Positions 24,491-37,402 of a stretch of 64,000 bases of DNA are shown here, piece by piece. This DNA comes from Onchocerca volvulus (taxonomy: Eukaryota > Nematoda > Chromadorea > Rhabditida > Onchocercidae). The stretch is from positions 22,268,824 to 22,332,823 of the forward strand of contig HG738138.1 in NCBI GenBank assembly GCA_000499405.2, given 5' to 3'. The number at the start of each line of letters is the position of its first letter. Within the stretch, counting starts at the first letter, position 1. Under the pieces are notes generated by a model. That model had not been told where the DNA came from and searched no databases. It saw only the letters and a program-made list of their open reading frames with translations. Both the position numbers and the translations under genes were made by a program.

Positions 24491-26423
24491 CATTTGTAAC
24501 AGGAAACATTTACATTTTTATAGATAACTTTTTTGGACAAACAGTGTCAGAGGATATCCCGGCATATTGATCACTGGAATAATCTTCTTTTTGTCGCTCC
24601 TATCGATCTGAAATCTTTCGAATTGTTGTTATCGATGAATCGATCCTGTCGTTATAGAACTGTCGCTGCGTCGGTATAGAAAACTTGGAACTATTGCTTG
24701 GTCATCGCAGTAACTTGATCTGCTCCAAAATTTGAATCTCTTACTTCCTTTCGAGAGCTCTCCCTCCTCTCCTGATCTCCAATGTGTTACCTCATGATTG
24801 TTGATCCTGCTTTGTTTATCTGTTAATGGAGCGTTTTAGCGGGAAATTTGTTTATCCCTTGATCTATTTGAAACTGTTTTCGTGCTTCTTGATTTTCAAC
24901 ACTCTTTGCTCATAATAAGTCATGTTTCGGATTTTTCAGACGCATTTTGCATCACAAACTTTTGATTGAAAAACTCGACATTCTGTATAAAAATCGAATT
25001 TATTTGCATTTGCATTCCAATGGGCGACGAATGGAGTGACAAATACTTCTGAAAGAACTTTGTGAATAGATTTGCAATTAAAAGGTTCCCCGAAACAAAA
25101 AATGAAGGAATTATTATGTGGATTAAAGTAAATTGATAATATCGGACAACATTTATTAGAGATTTTTATTACTATTTTATTTTTTAATAAAGAAATTTAT
25201 TACTATTTTTGACAGAATTTTCCTTCAAAAAGGCACAAACTTTTCTTCAATCACTTATTTTAGTCCTTTTTGTGAAATAATTCATTTTCATGGATTAGTG
25301 TAAGTTATTTAAGATAAATTCTTTGGTCAATAATATTTGTTTTAATACATCTAATTCAGTTTATTTTTTTCATTATTTCAAGTGAAGAAACGGAGGGCAG
25401 CCAATTTATCACAAAGCAAGCTGTTTGCTTTACAACTGGATTCACCACATTAATATTGTATTTATTTCAATCTCCAACAGAAGCTTCAAAAGCCAAAGAA
25501 ATGTATGTTGGGAATCTTTCAAACAGATGATTTCAATTTTTTTTTTTCTTTTTTCTTTGAGAAAATTGAGCAATTTTATTTATAGCAGTATTTCATTTAT
25601 TTATTTAATTTTTTATGTTTAAAGATACTGTCACATTTTATAAAATGAAATATGATTAATCATATCCGAACAAAATGAAACTTTAATTAAACTTTCCCCT
25701 ATTTCATTTATCATTATTTCCAAGTTAATTTAATTAAGCAATTTTCACAAATGGTTATTTATATCCATCACAAAAATGTTTAGCTTCATTGTGGTAAAAA
25801 TTTAGTGGGAGCAGCCTTCGTAATATATCATCAAACTTATTTTCTTTATACATGCGGCAAGTTAAATGTATTATTTTGTTGAGCAAGCAAATGAATTATT
25901 CGTTTTGCTTCCTTCCCCTAACAAATGTGAAAACTGTTACGAAAAAAGATGATTGTCTGATGCGGAAGTGAAATGTAGAAATCCTATAATTCCGTTATTT
26001 GCAAAATTCAAAATAACATTTTCAGCTTATACCCTGCTTAACTTGATAATTGTTGTCCGTTTTTTCTAATAGCATGCAATCAACAAGAAGTATATAGGCA
26101 TATTTTGCCAACATTTCGCATCCAGATGACTGGAAAAATTAATCTAAAATTTGTTACATTAACGAAAAATTGATTTTTTAATCATTTTAAAAAATTACTT
26201 GCATTGAAATTGACAGCTTTACCAGTAAAAATACTAATTAAAATTTGATTTTGAGCAATTGTTTTTCAAAACGTAAATATCATTCAGTCGTTATAAATCG
26301 TTATGAATTTGCATTATCGCCCTGTTAAAGCCAGAATCATCTCTTGCAAGGCAAATAATGAAATATGATGGTAATGATATTTTGTGTATCACGAAACCAT
26401 AAAAACTTTGAACATCATCGCTA
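24491..26423. other. Right flank of the Helitron relic and intergenic DNA
   Basis: 24540-24720 vaguely resembles 19460-19640 (both have TGATCACTG, TATCGAT-like and GCTGCGTCG segments), suggesting a second eroded Helitron end. The rest, to 26.4 kb, is AT-rich without a recognisable gene. A 65-codon + frame at 25425-25622 is hydrophobic and AT-driven. Confidence 0.35.
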
Positions 26424-27165
26424 CTACCGGACTTTTTCACACAAGGTGACGCATATCTTTCTAAAGTACTATTGTTCACACTATCGTAACACTTTTTTTT
26501 TTAAATACTTATTTTAATAAAGTAATACTCTTTTATCAATTGGAATATAATTTAATATCCAGTTAGCATCCTTTCCACCAATTCTCTTACTGTCGTTATG
26601 TAACCATTCTCATAAAATGGATCTTACTTGAATCTGTATACATTATGCCCAGAAAACATGAGTTCATTTTCAATGTCACCGTCATGCATAATGCTTTGCA
26701 GTGTCTTTTGTATACAGGAATTTCGTGGATCTGGCTTTCGACCTCTTGGATGATTGCCATGATCTTTCCAATTGCTAAACAGACAGTGACTCAAACATCC
26801 CATACAATTGATTTGATCGTATTTTCGCAAATTTATCTGGTGTTACAAAAATAACAGTTGTATCTGGAATTTTCATTGCTTTTATATATCCTGCTTTAGT
26901 CCATGCATTTACCAATTTTTTATCTTTTGCAGTTAGATAGATTTTTCTACCTCTTGCACCAACTACAAAGTCACTATTAAATTCTTCGTTGGCATTTTCT
27001 GAAAATTTCACTTGACGTAAGTTTATTCCTGAATTCACGTATGAAATTATTTTTCACTGCCGATGAGTAAAATCCTGCTGGACTAAACTTATTTAAAGTT
27101 AACAACTTATTCTTCCACTTCACAGAAATTGGGCTTTCCTTAGTCCAAAGTGGACGAATACCAAA
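26424..27165 (-). CDS. Possible cysteine-rich protein gene, or extra 3' exons of the Ras-like gene
   Basis: Four minus-strand exons can be drawn: 27039-27165, 26913-26998, 26628-26836 and 26424-26460. The last three join with good sites (TTG|GTAAAT...CACCAG; AA|GTAAGA...CTTTAG) and end in TAG. The coding text includes RPLWTKESPISVKWKNKLL, FVVGARGRKIYLTAKDKKL, INCMGCLSHCLFSNWKDHG, PRGRKPDPRNSC and ICVTLCEKVR. Seven cysteines sit in the last 80 residues, as in a disulphide-bonded secreted domain, but no signal peptide is seen. The first join needs a 40-bp intron, so it is doubtful. The first exon is in phase with a weak donor (GAA|GTGTAA) at the end of the Ras-like gene upstream, so these could be alternative 3' exons of that gene. 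I do not recognise the family. Confidence 0.4.
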
Positions 27166-27367
27166 CTGAAAAGCTATTGATGGCAAAATGATAAACTAAT
27201 TAAATAAACAGTTTCATATCAATTTATGTCAGTTTTAAAAATCCTTGTATTAAAGTTCAGAATAAAACTGATAATAAATTCCAGAGTTATGATTATCTCA
27301 ACTGCATTATAAAGATTCATGTAGTAAATTTTTCCTGACCCTGCAGTCTTTCAATTTATCGGCATAT

Positions 27368-30300
27368 TTACACTTCCCTTAGTCTCTTGATAAAAGTTTG
27401 GCCAATGATGAAATTCCTAAAGTTTTTTGCCATGTTCCCATTTTCGTTATCCGATACTGAATTTTCATTGTTTTCTATTTCCTCATATATCTCTCTCGAA
27501 AAAACTGAAGCATATTATGATTCACATCTGAAGAAGCTTAAATTTTGGATTATTTTTTGAAATTACTAAAGTTGAATTTCAAAGTTCATGTCTGATCTCA
27601 CTAAAAAAGTATTTTTTCCTTGATGATTAGTAAGACAATCCTTTGCGAAAGTTGCTATAGCAACATTTTAATAGCATGAGAATTTTTTTCAAAAACTAAA
27701 TTGGCTTCACATAACAGCAATGATAGTAATGAAATTGACTGAAAAAATAGCTTTTTTAAACGAAGAATCTGGAAGGTCAATTTCCAAATGCATTGTCCAT
27801 CCTTAATTTTTTTTCCTTCTCATAAATTCTTCTACTAGTTTCTGAATTTCTGATTGAATGAACAATAAAATGAAATTCATTTGCGTTTCTTCAAAACAAT
27901 TTGTTTTTGGAAATAAATTTATCAAACAAGTCATTAAAATAATAACGAAATAGATAGTACAATCAAATTTACTAACAGATTATTTGCCAAATTGTTGAAA
28001 AATGAAAAAATGCAAAGAAGTCGGTCGATTTTTCTGAGGAAAAGTTGATTTAGAAATATTACAAAAATTATAGCTAGAAATATTACAAAAAAAAAAATTA
28101 AAAATATCATGTAAAAAAAATGCATTATCAAAGGAAGTGTTGCGCCGAATTTCCTGCTACCATAAATTGCTTAAAAGGAAATGGCTAAGGAATTTGAAAT
28201 AAAAGACTGTTTTTAAAGCATTTATTTTAACAATCTTTTTATAGCAGTGGAAAAAATTTGAGAATTTTAAAAGTTGATGACTTCTACTAAGTTTAATTTG
28301 CTCTAAGAGATATAAAACTTATGCAGCTGCTTTTCTATCACTTACTATATGACAATTATAATATTTATTTTTAAAGCAGAAATGGAATGATTGAGATTAA
28401 TTCTCTCCATTATTAGTGAAATGAAGTTTGAGAAAATCAGACAAATAAATAATCTGGCATACAAACCTGCGCATTTTACATACATGCCAATTAATTATTC
28501 ATGTAGAAAGCGATTTAGAATTTATGCGAATGAAATATACTCACAACTTCTCGACACTTTCCGTATCACTTGCGAGCATTTATTGAATTCAAAAGTTATC
28601 TTGTTCGGAGAAAATGTGTCAATTTTGGAATTACTGATTAGAGATATTAGTTCCATAACGATCTGATGATATGTTAATGGACTTCTCGGTGTTTTCCCAT
28701 CTGGTATTACTTCCCAGTACCGTGCATTCATTTTTGAGGATTCTGCTTTAGCCTCTGAAAGAAAAAACATGGAAATATGACAGCAAAAAAAGCTTAAAAG
28801 CTCACAATCTTTGTTTTTTTACTATTTGTACTGTTCTCTACTTGGATAATATTTCAAAGTTATTATCTTTATTTCTTGGCTATTTGAGCCTGTCAATTTG
28901 CTTCTTTTAGGATAAGGACTTTAACATGCTTAAACGACTGGATAATTCTTTCTCTAGATCACTCTAAAGATTATTTCAGAAAAGTTACGTTCATATGATA
29001 TAATCCTCGATTTAGTTAACGGCAAAGCTGGATCCGAAGTGATGCCAATCAACCAAAGTAAATATTTCTCTTTCAGATCTTTTAATTGCGCTGAAAATTG
29101 CGAACTATTTCCACATAAAAAATGCACTATCATTTCAAAAAAACAAAAATTCTTAGAATTTCATGTTTTTTGAAAAAAGGAATTACATCGGAATAACAGA
29201 TAAAAATGCAATGATACTTACAAAGTTTTTTCATTGCATATTTATAAGAGTGTAAGTCCTTCGGTGAATAAAGAAGCATGCAACCATCGAAATCCAGAGT
29301 AGACCAAAGATCATGCTAAAACGCCAATTTGCAGATTGTTAAATCAAGACTAAATCATTGAATTTTTGGAAATATGCGGTGATCTATTATGGTTCCATAT
29401 TTTTGTGATGGATTTCCTATTAATTCAATAATCTTACAATGATTTAAAAGTTCTAAGTACCTTGCAACATAGATATATTGAAATATAAAATGATTTCTAA
29501 CAATTACTCAACAAGAGGACTGATATTATTGATAGATAAGAGAGGTCCGTGATGTTTCTCTAAGTTCACTCAAGATAAGCAGCAATGAGTTTTCCTATCT
29601 CAGCCTAAATTTATCTTTCTGAAAAAATCAAAAAGAAATGAAAATAAACTTATCTCAATGTATTGAGCAATGATTTATTTTATTTTATAAATCAGCAATA
29701 GAAGATTATTTATTGATCAGATTTGGGTCAATTATTTTTTTTTGTTTTAAATGCCAAGAAGATATGAATAAAAACTTTCAGTAGTTTTCATTAACAAATT
29801 TATAATTAAACATTAATATTTTTTAATTAACAAAATATATGATATTTGATTTTGGTTAATGTTTCAAAACTTATTAAATGTTTTTTGTTTTTATACTTGC
29901 TAGAAAAAAATATTGCTTGTCAATTTATTCATTTTCTTTGAGCAAATGATGAAGATTGATAAATGTTTCGTGACTGCTGTAGCATGTAATCCGGAAAGAA
30001 CTTTAAAGAGAACTTTTCAAAATTAAAAAAAGAAAAAAAAAAAGTTGTACATCGATAATGTTAAGTAAATTGAAAACGAGATTCTGAATGCTATTCTGGC
30101 ATTTAAATGCATAATTAAAGAATAATTAATGTATTTCTTGCTCAGTTTATATTCATGAATAAAGGCAAAATTTTCTCGAAAATTAGTTTTGATTCACTAG
30201 TAATTTATTAATTTGAAACCTGAGAATGACAAAACTGAGTTTAGTTTAAACTCAAAATTTCCAATACATATATTTTATATTCTTTTGCAGTTTTCAATAA

Positions 30301-32130
30301 ATATTATATATTCTATGAACATATCATTTCTTCTATAATGAAGAAACATGAGGTACGAAATTCTGAACCTTTTTTTTCATTTCAGTATTCTGTAGTCATG
30401 TTTATTCATTTGTATGAATTTAAAAAGTAGTGCAATTGTCATTTAAAAAGCTATAAATTAAATATTCATAATTAGTATTACAAATCATTAATTCATTTGT
30501 TATATATTTATTGAAAACTACAAGTTATGATCACAGTTGCAAAAAAAAAACTTATGCCATTACTTACAGAATTTCTTAATATGCTACAGTTACTTCAAAT
30601 TTTATTTTTAAAAACTCGAATTTCTACTTTTTCAAAGTTCACTTCAACCAAAGTCAAATATTTTACTAAGTTGTCGACTCGGAACGATATCACATTGGTT
30701 TGACGATCTGCAAATTGTTAATCATTTCAACTCTTTTCATAACTTTTTCACATCAAAAATTCTATTTATTAAAGCAGATGAATGCAAGTTTAGCACAATT
30801 GTAGCGCGGAGTTAATGTCCTTGCATACATAACAGTAAAGAGCAAGATGGGAAATAAAGAGAAATATCGTATATTTTACTAATTATTTAAATTTATTAAG
30901 AATTTTTAATCATGTATATGATGTGAGCAATCATAATATGTAGATTTCATGCCTTTAAATGAATCAGATACCAGTACTTACCTGTTGTTATGCTTTTGCC
31001 AGTTGATTTGAGCAACTTATGAATGAATGTCGAGCAGTCACATTCACCACAGTCTGCCACAATGATGGAATAATCAGTTCTAAAGTTCATAACAACCGTT
31101 TACCTCATCTTGAATCTATCAATATTTCACTTGCAAAATCAAATCACGAATCCTACATCTATCTAATGAAACTGTTTGAATTTGATAATTAACTAAACTG
31201 AAAACTAATTTTTCAAGCAACTCAAGTCAAACGAAAGTTTCCTCAAATTTTCCATGATACACTAAAATGAAGTTGAATGAAATTAAATCGAATCGAAACA
31301 GTCAAATGCTCAAATCAAAATTCAAGAGTCAGTGTAAAAGTCAATGAATATCTGTCAAGTACAGCATTAAGCAATTTGCTGTTTATAACCTTATTCTGGG
31401 TTCCATGGCCCAGCCTACTAAACACATTGCAATGGTCACCATTGGTTCTACTCTATATTGTCACAATTCAATGTTTATTCTGAATGGAAAATTTTTTAGA
31501 ACTTTCCATCATTTTCATTCATTTCCTACTATAAAGAAAAGGACTTTCTCTGCTCATTAATTTGATCTATATTGGTACTTGGCATTCAGTCTTCTTTCTA
31601 ACAATGCATTATTTTCATCTTTTATTTTCCTCTAATCATAGCACAAATAAGTTTTGTCAGATACAATCTCGAATTAGGCTTCAAATCCTGGAAGTTATGA
31701 TAGTTTTGTCAATAACTTTTTCAAAAAAAAAATTCATCTAAAATGTAGTGAAGTGATTGTTTGAAGTAATTTCTTTTGCAAAGTGATAATTTGAAGTTAT
31801 AAGAATTAAAATTTGAATTTCACCTAAATTGATAAATGAAATAACAATGAAGCATATTACATACATTTGAAGCACAGAAAATATAACTAAATTTTCAAAT
31901 TTTATTTTTATCACTTACTTGATATGATGTGGACCATATAAATTCCATATCGATAACGTATCTAGAGATCGAAGTAAGTTTTGCTTTTGTTGATTATTGA
32001 TCGAATAATGATGCGTTCGTGTCTTTTTTTGATGATCATTATTTTTAGATGAGACTTCAAGGCGATTACTTGAACGGAATGATTTTGTTGCTCGATTTAG
32101 GAATACGCTCAGAGATTGTGAGCCTAACAT
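27368..32130 (-). CDS. Divergent Ras-like small GTPase fold with degenerate nucleotide-binding motifs
   Basis: Exons, 5' to 3': 31913-32130, 30967-31079, 30667-30707, 29222-29315, 28989-29090, 28545-28754 and 27368-27504. The 31913 and 30967 ends are read to the base from GTAAGT donors and are the least exact; all phases agree. A basic, Ser/Asn-rich N-terminal region of about 70 residues precedes YSIIVADCGECDCSTFIHKL, which aligns with the Ras P-loop. The invariant GK is CD, so the catalytic lysine is missing. NVISFRVDNL fits strand 2/3. LDFDGCMLLYSPKDLHSY matches the DGxLLVYS strand 4 of Ras. LLWLIGITSDPAL stands where GNKxD should be, and the Asn-Lys is lost. SYEQAKAESSKMNARYWEVI and a closing helix complete the fold. 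A charged tail ends in ...IKRLREV. The DTAG motif is not seen. It likely binds nucleotide poorly and acts as a scaffold; that is inference. Confidence 0.7.
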
Positions 32131-35100
32131 TTCAAAATTTTCATCAACATTTGAGTAACAAGTATGATGGGTACCATTTCCTTACCTAAAAAACAACGTT
32201 TTTGTTCGTCTATTGCTGATATTAATACAATATTTATCGTTATGTGAAACTATCGAAAAAATAAAAAATTAAGTTTTGCTCAGCATACGAGCTTTCTCAA
32301 TACTTCCTCAATAAAAGTAGTGCCATACTTTTTTTTTTCATTAATTTGCACCTTTACCTTAAAATTGACCATAAATTGTTCTATCTTTCAAAAGGTATAC
32401 AAGTTAGTTGCAGAGACCATTAATGTCCTAATAGCTTCACATTTCTAGTTTAGTAATTTGTGACACAAATACGTTTAAAAAAAAAGATTAATCAGAAATC
32501 TCTACATTAGCTAAATTGAAGAGAGTATGAGAAATTTTCCTATAAATTATTTGTCGTGTAAGTTTATTATATCACTTCTCGCTCTTAATACAAAGCACTT
32601 GCCATGCAAAGATCTTTGAGGATATTAAATTTTGAAAAAAAAACTTTGATATTTTTTATGCATATCATTTTTATATTAATTTTGCACTTAGCAATATTGA
32701 AAAAGCATATAAACATGATATCTGTCAGAAAAGAGGAAAGAAAAAATTCAATAAAACTTGAGAAGACTAGTGAATCCAATCGAAACTTGTAATAGTAACA
32801 TATACTTCCTCATTGCAATAACAAGTTATTATCACTAAATTAAAAGCTAATTATGACGATAATGAATGTATTATTTTTCAATAAATATTTGTCTCCATGA
32901 ATATATAACTATTACTTCCAAAAAATATTTGCTTCTATGAATATATAATGAATCTATCATTTTTCAACAATCTTTATGAATGTGTATATTTCTATGATTT
33001 GTTAAGATTCTCTTTTTTCAACATAGTCACTAGTCATTAGCCAGGGATATGATAGTTTTAGCTTGAAATATGATATCAAAATATATGGGAAAGATAAGGA
33101 AATAGATCTCACATATCATAATTATCTAATACCACGAACAATAATAGTGAGGATTTTTTTTTTCTTTTTTTGAGTTACTAATAAAGATTAAATTCCGAAA
33201 AGGACAGAATTTCGATCCATTAATGACGGCTAAGAGTGATTAATATTATAATGTGTTGATAAAAAGATTTCTATTCCATTAAACTTTTGGGAATAATTAA
33301 TAATGGAAATAAGTCAAATAGATAAGAAAGAAACTTTTGGCAATTGTTGTGGTTTAATAGGAGCTGTTTAGGAGAAAATTATGTTTATTTAAATTGAATA
33401 CCAATTTACATAGATAGGCTCAAAGAAGGTTAGTTTCAATTCAAAGAATAATTCAATAATCACTGAATATACCAACGCTTTCATACATCCAAAATTAAAT
33501 ATTACGAAAAAAAAAGGACTTTGTTAAACACATTCTTGATTGCTATCTTCCTGAACTTTTTCGTCGAGAATAGATTTAATGAGAGTGTAAAGATAGGAAT
33601 AGAATGAAGATAAATGTATTCATTACTTTAATGTTAACAGCTAATCAAGCAAACAAACGCATTGACGAGCTCATTGCCAACTTCTAAAGCCAGCATTGCA
33701 AAAAACCTGCTTCTATTATTTATTGTTTATCACATCATTAATATCTTTTCTGCAATCATCGCAATTTAAGTACTTATCGTAATTATTAAATATCGTAGAT
33801 TGTTTAAATCGGATCAGAAAACAATCTCTTTGAATGTCATTTGTAAGTAAAGTGATAGTAGAGCTGCATTTATTTTGTTTTCTTTCATTTTTTAAAATTA
33901 ATTCAAAGATTGGGTAAACAAAATATCGAGGAAAAAAGGAAAGCATTAATAAAGATTGAGAATGCTACAAATTTTTTTAAGATGAATGCTGTATAATTTT
34001 TTAAATTCTAAAAATCTTTTATTTTGTAACTTGCAAGAATTAAATTCTTTCGAATAATATTTAAATAGCAAATTTTCAAATTAAGCAATCAAGGATATAT
34101 TTGATTGAACATTGAATGTTATGCTGGATTTAAAATAATATAAGAAATGAAAAATAAATTCCTTCCAGCTTAATAAATAAAGAAGATAAAATCGTCGAAG
34201 AGACGGAATGAAAAAATAATTTTTGGAATTTCTATAAAGAAAATGAAGGTGAGATTATCTCGAAAGCTCCCCCTACAGAGGGATTTCCATTTTAGAAAAT
34301 CTACAAAAATTCCAAAAAAAAAAAGAATGAAAGTTTTGAAAAATTAACATATATTCATTCCCTCATATTAAAATAAACTTCCTCCAACTTAATCTAACGT
34401 GAACACATTGATGAAATGTTTTCAGAGTAATAAGACTCAAATCCACGTGATGTTACAGTTTAGTTTCGATGGCTTCTCCATTTCAAACACTTCGTTTGGA
34501 ATATTTCAGGCAGAAATGAACTGACCAGCTGAATGGGAGAGTGAAATAAAAACTGATGAAAAATGAACTGTTAGTACTACGAGAATATATATGAATCCTT
34601 GTCTTACAATGTCATTTCTCGTCTTTCCTCTTTTCCACAATCTTTCTTTCATCTTTTTCATGTTTCATTATTAACAGGCTAATTCATTAAATTCTTTTCA
34701 GGTCACTAAAATGCTATGTGAACTGATAATAAGGGCTATTACGGAAGTTAAAAGCTAGAAATCAATTAAATTGGTATGAGCAGGAAAAGAGAAGAGAATA
34801 GAAATGATTCCTGTTGTTCTTTTCTAGAAATTTCCCCACATCGCATGAAATTGGAAAATTTACTACTAACCATTACCATAACAGCTTTGTGGCAATTGCG
34901 TTTTTTTTTTTTTTTTTCTTAACAAGAAAGGAACTTTTTTTTCGCTACCGCACTAGTCATTTTTCCAATTTATCAAAGATTTTATTCGGAGTTGATTCCT
35001 CCGTCCTTTATCTTATCTTATTCCAATTTTCTCTCTTCTTCTTATTATTCCGAATTAAATTCTTTTGAAAATCTCACACTTCTGAACAATTTCGCATAGA

Positions 35101-36266
35101 ATAATGAAATCATTGAAAAAAACAATTACTTGCCAACAATTACTCATGATTGAATTTGAAAAATTAAAAATTTTATATAAAGGGACTGATTTATGTGATA
35201 CCTTACGAATTCAAGTTATCGAATTACAGATGTTGATGGAATACAAAGTGGGCTATAAATCTTAAAAATTTCATGGCCAAAGGATGCATACATAATATTC
35301 TTATTTGTTGAAATTAGACATTACAATGAATATTACAAATTTCTTTTATTGAAAAACTTTCGTTATATGATATTAAATGAGTAAGTAAGTTTTGTTTCTG
35401 AGCAAAAAGTATTATCAAAACACCTGATATTATTGATAAAATAATTGCAGAATGATTAGACAAGATCCATTTGGCGGCCATCGCGAAATATCAATGATTT
35501 ATCGGTAAATAAATGAATTTCATTATGCAATTTATTGATATTTTAAAGTATTATTTCAATGAGCGATTATGAGTAAGTTATTATCACAAAAGTAACCTAT
35601 CAGAGTAACAGCCCAGCGCTGAAAAGTACAACATCACTTCAACGAGTCACATGAAATATGCTTTCATGAAAAATAGGTGGGCTCTTATTTCAACGAAAAA
35701 AAAATTGATTTGCAAACGATAGTTACATATAAACATATTTCTAAAATCATCCCTTCCTCGATATATTGATAGACAACTCTCATTATATCACCATTGATGT
35801 CAATAAAATATTAAAAATAGCTATTCTGATATGTCTTTCAAGTGTTGCAATCAACGATATGATAATATCCTAGATCATATTCCCCAAAGTAGCGTCATTC
35901 ATAAAAAGACTTCATCAGATGGAAAGATAGATGGATGAGCACATAATGAGCTGATTTTAATAGTAAACAATAAAGGAAAAAAGTAGAAAATCAGGTTCAA
36001 TTGTTCAAACTATTTATTATCCTTAAGCATAGGATAAATTAATCCTTTTTTTTTTGATGAATTGCTATCAACCAACTGGTCCTCTCTAATTTTTTGAGAG
36101 AAAAAGAAATGATATATTAATTCCATGAATGAAATTTATTTCAAATTTACTCACCAAAATTTTCCCAAATTTCTTCATTAATATTCATGTCGTACGTTTA
36201 CCACTTCAAAATTTCCATACTTCTACATGGAGGTGTTGTTAGCTTATAAATGTTACTTCTTACTCA
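32131..36266. other. Intergenic, no gene seen
   Basis: About 4.1 kb of AT-rich DNA. Open frames are short and AT-driven (32585-32792 on both strands, 33716-33946 minus, 34814-35068 plus). A small direct repeat built on ATATTTG...CATGAATATATAA lies at 32884-32910 and 32924-32950 (second copy CTATGAATATATAA). Confidence 0.5.
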
Positions 36267-36357
36267 GGTGACAACTGTTAATAGTGATAATCACATATCA
36301 TCCCAACATGTAGTTATTGGGATGACCTATCTTATCAATAACATAATGACAGTCACC
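36267..36357. other. 91-nt imperfect hairpin, candidate pre-miRNA or short inverted repeat
   Basis: The arms begin GGTGAC and end GTCACC. The inner stem TCATCCCAA / TTGGGATGA is perfect and encloses the 10-base loop CATGTAGTTA. Between inner and outer stems, ...AATAGTGATAATCACATA pairs imperfectly with the other arm (TTATCAATAACATAATGACA). Length, one terminal loop and bulged arms suit an animal microRNA precursor. I see no known nematode miRNA seed, and the strand is undetermined. Confidence 0.4.
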
Positions 36358-37402
36358 GACAACCATTTAAAACAACTTTCTTTTGAAACACATCAATTCT
36401 GAGGGAAATCATTTTCGTACTGTCCAATTGTGTAACAATGACTATAATCCAGGTAGGTTATAATGCAAGAGACTTTAACTGCTTATTTTCGTTTTTGTCT
36501 GTTTCTCTTCCTTTCTCGTTTTGCACTTATTTTCTTTTTCTTTTTACAGAATGTCTTTAGATCGTATTTCTTGTTAGCAACAGACAAATCTATTCATTCT
36601 GCATATTCTTAATGCATAATGTCTTTTTCCCCTCTCCATGGTAGTATTAGTGCTATTTCCCAACCATCTCTCTTCCTCACCTTTCATTCGCAAAATTTTC
36701 TGTCCAACAACATATGTCACGATGATCTGGCCAGACCGTTTTAGGAGTTACTGACAAGAATCGGGTTTTGTGCGTATTGGTGAGGTACAAGATATAGTGT
36801 ATCCGGGATTTGCTGGTGGTTTTTTCTTTCCTCTGAGATTTTATATTTTTATTGTTGTATCAGGTAGACTATGAATTATTCAGGTTATCAGGACACTCTT
36901 GCTGGTGGATTCCTATCAAATGCATTTTCGAGTCAATTTATGCTCCTTTTGTTTTCAAATAAAATCGAACTAGGAATAGCGTCTGATCTTTCACTACAAT
37001 GATCTCATGTATTTTGCTCAAACCATCAGTGTGAAAAAGAACATAGATATTTTAAATTATTCATTGTAAGGCTTGTATAATCGTATGATGATGGTTCTAT
37101 ATTCTAGGCTCGTTCGCAGCTCTCATAATGATTCCCTTCCATCTTCTTATGCCATGCAGCTCCAATTGTTGTTTTAGAATCTTTCTTACCCAAATATAAA
37201 GGCGGGTGTTGTTTTCTAGAGATTTCTTCTATTTAAGGGATTTTAAGAGTTTCTTGATGGAAGAAAGCAAACAAATTGTTAATTTCGTAATTTATGGATG
37301 CTGTTGTTACACTTTGTAACAGTTAGAATGGTTTTTTGTTTATTTTTTTTCTAGAAAAATAAAACAAACGAGCTTTCAGGGAGGATCTATAGGAAATAAA
37401 AA
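36358..37402. other. Upstream region of the eS6 gene
   Basis: No coding exon recognised. A TTTTTTTTCTAG 3' splice-like site lies about 50 bases before the eS6 start codon, fitting a trans-splice acceptor in a nematode ribosomal protein gene. Pyrimidine-rich patches lie at 36500-36560 and 36610-36710. Confidence 0.4.

Noticed and set aside
26775..27038. 31-bp and 40-bp introns to join frames in the cysteine-rich unit
   Set aside because: The 31-bp intron is too short and is replaced by a 75-bp intron with GTAAAT and CACCAG in phase. The 40-bp one is kept only as doubtful.
34814..35068. 84-codon phenylalanine-rich frame
   Set aside because: Produced by a T-run and AT-rich DNA; no supporting features.
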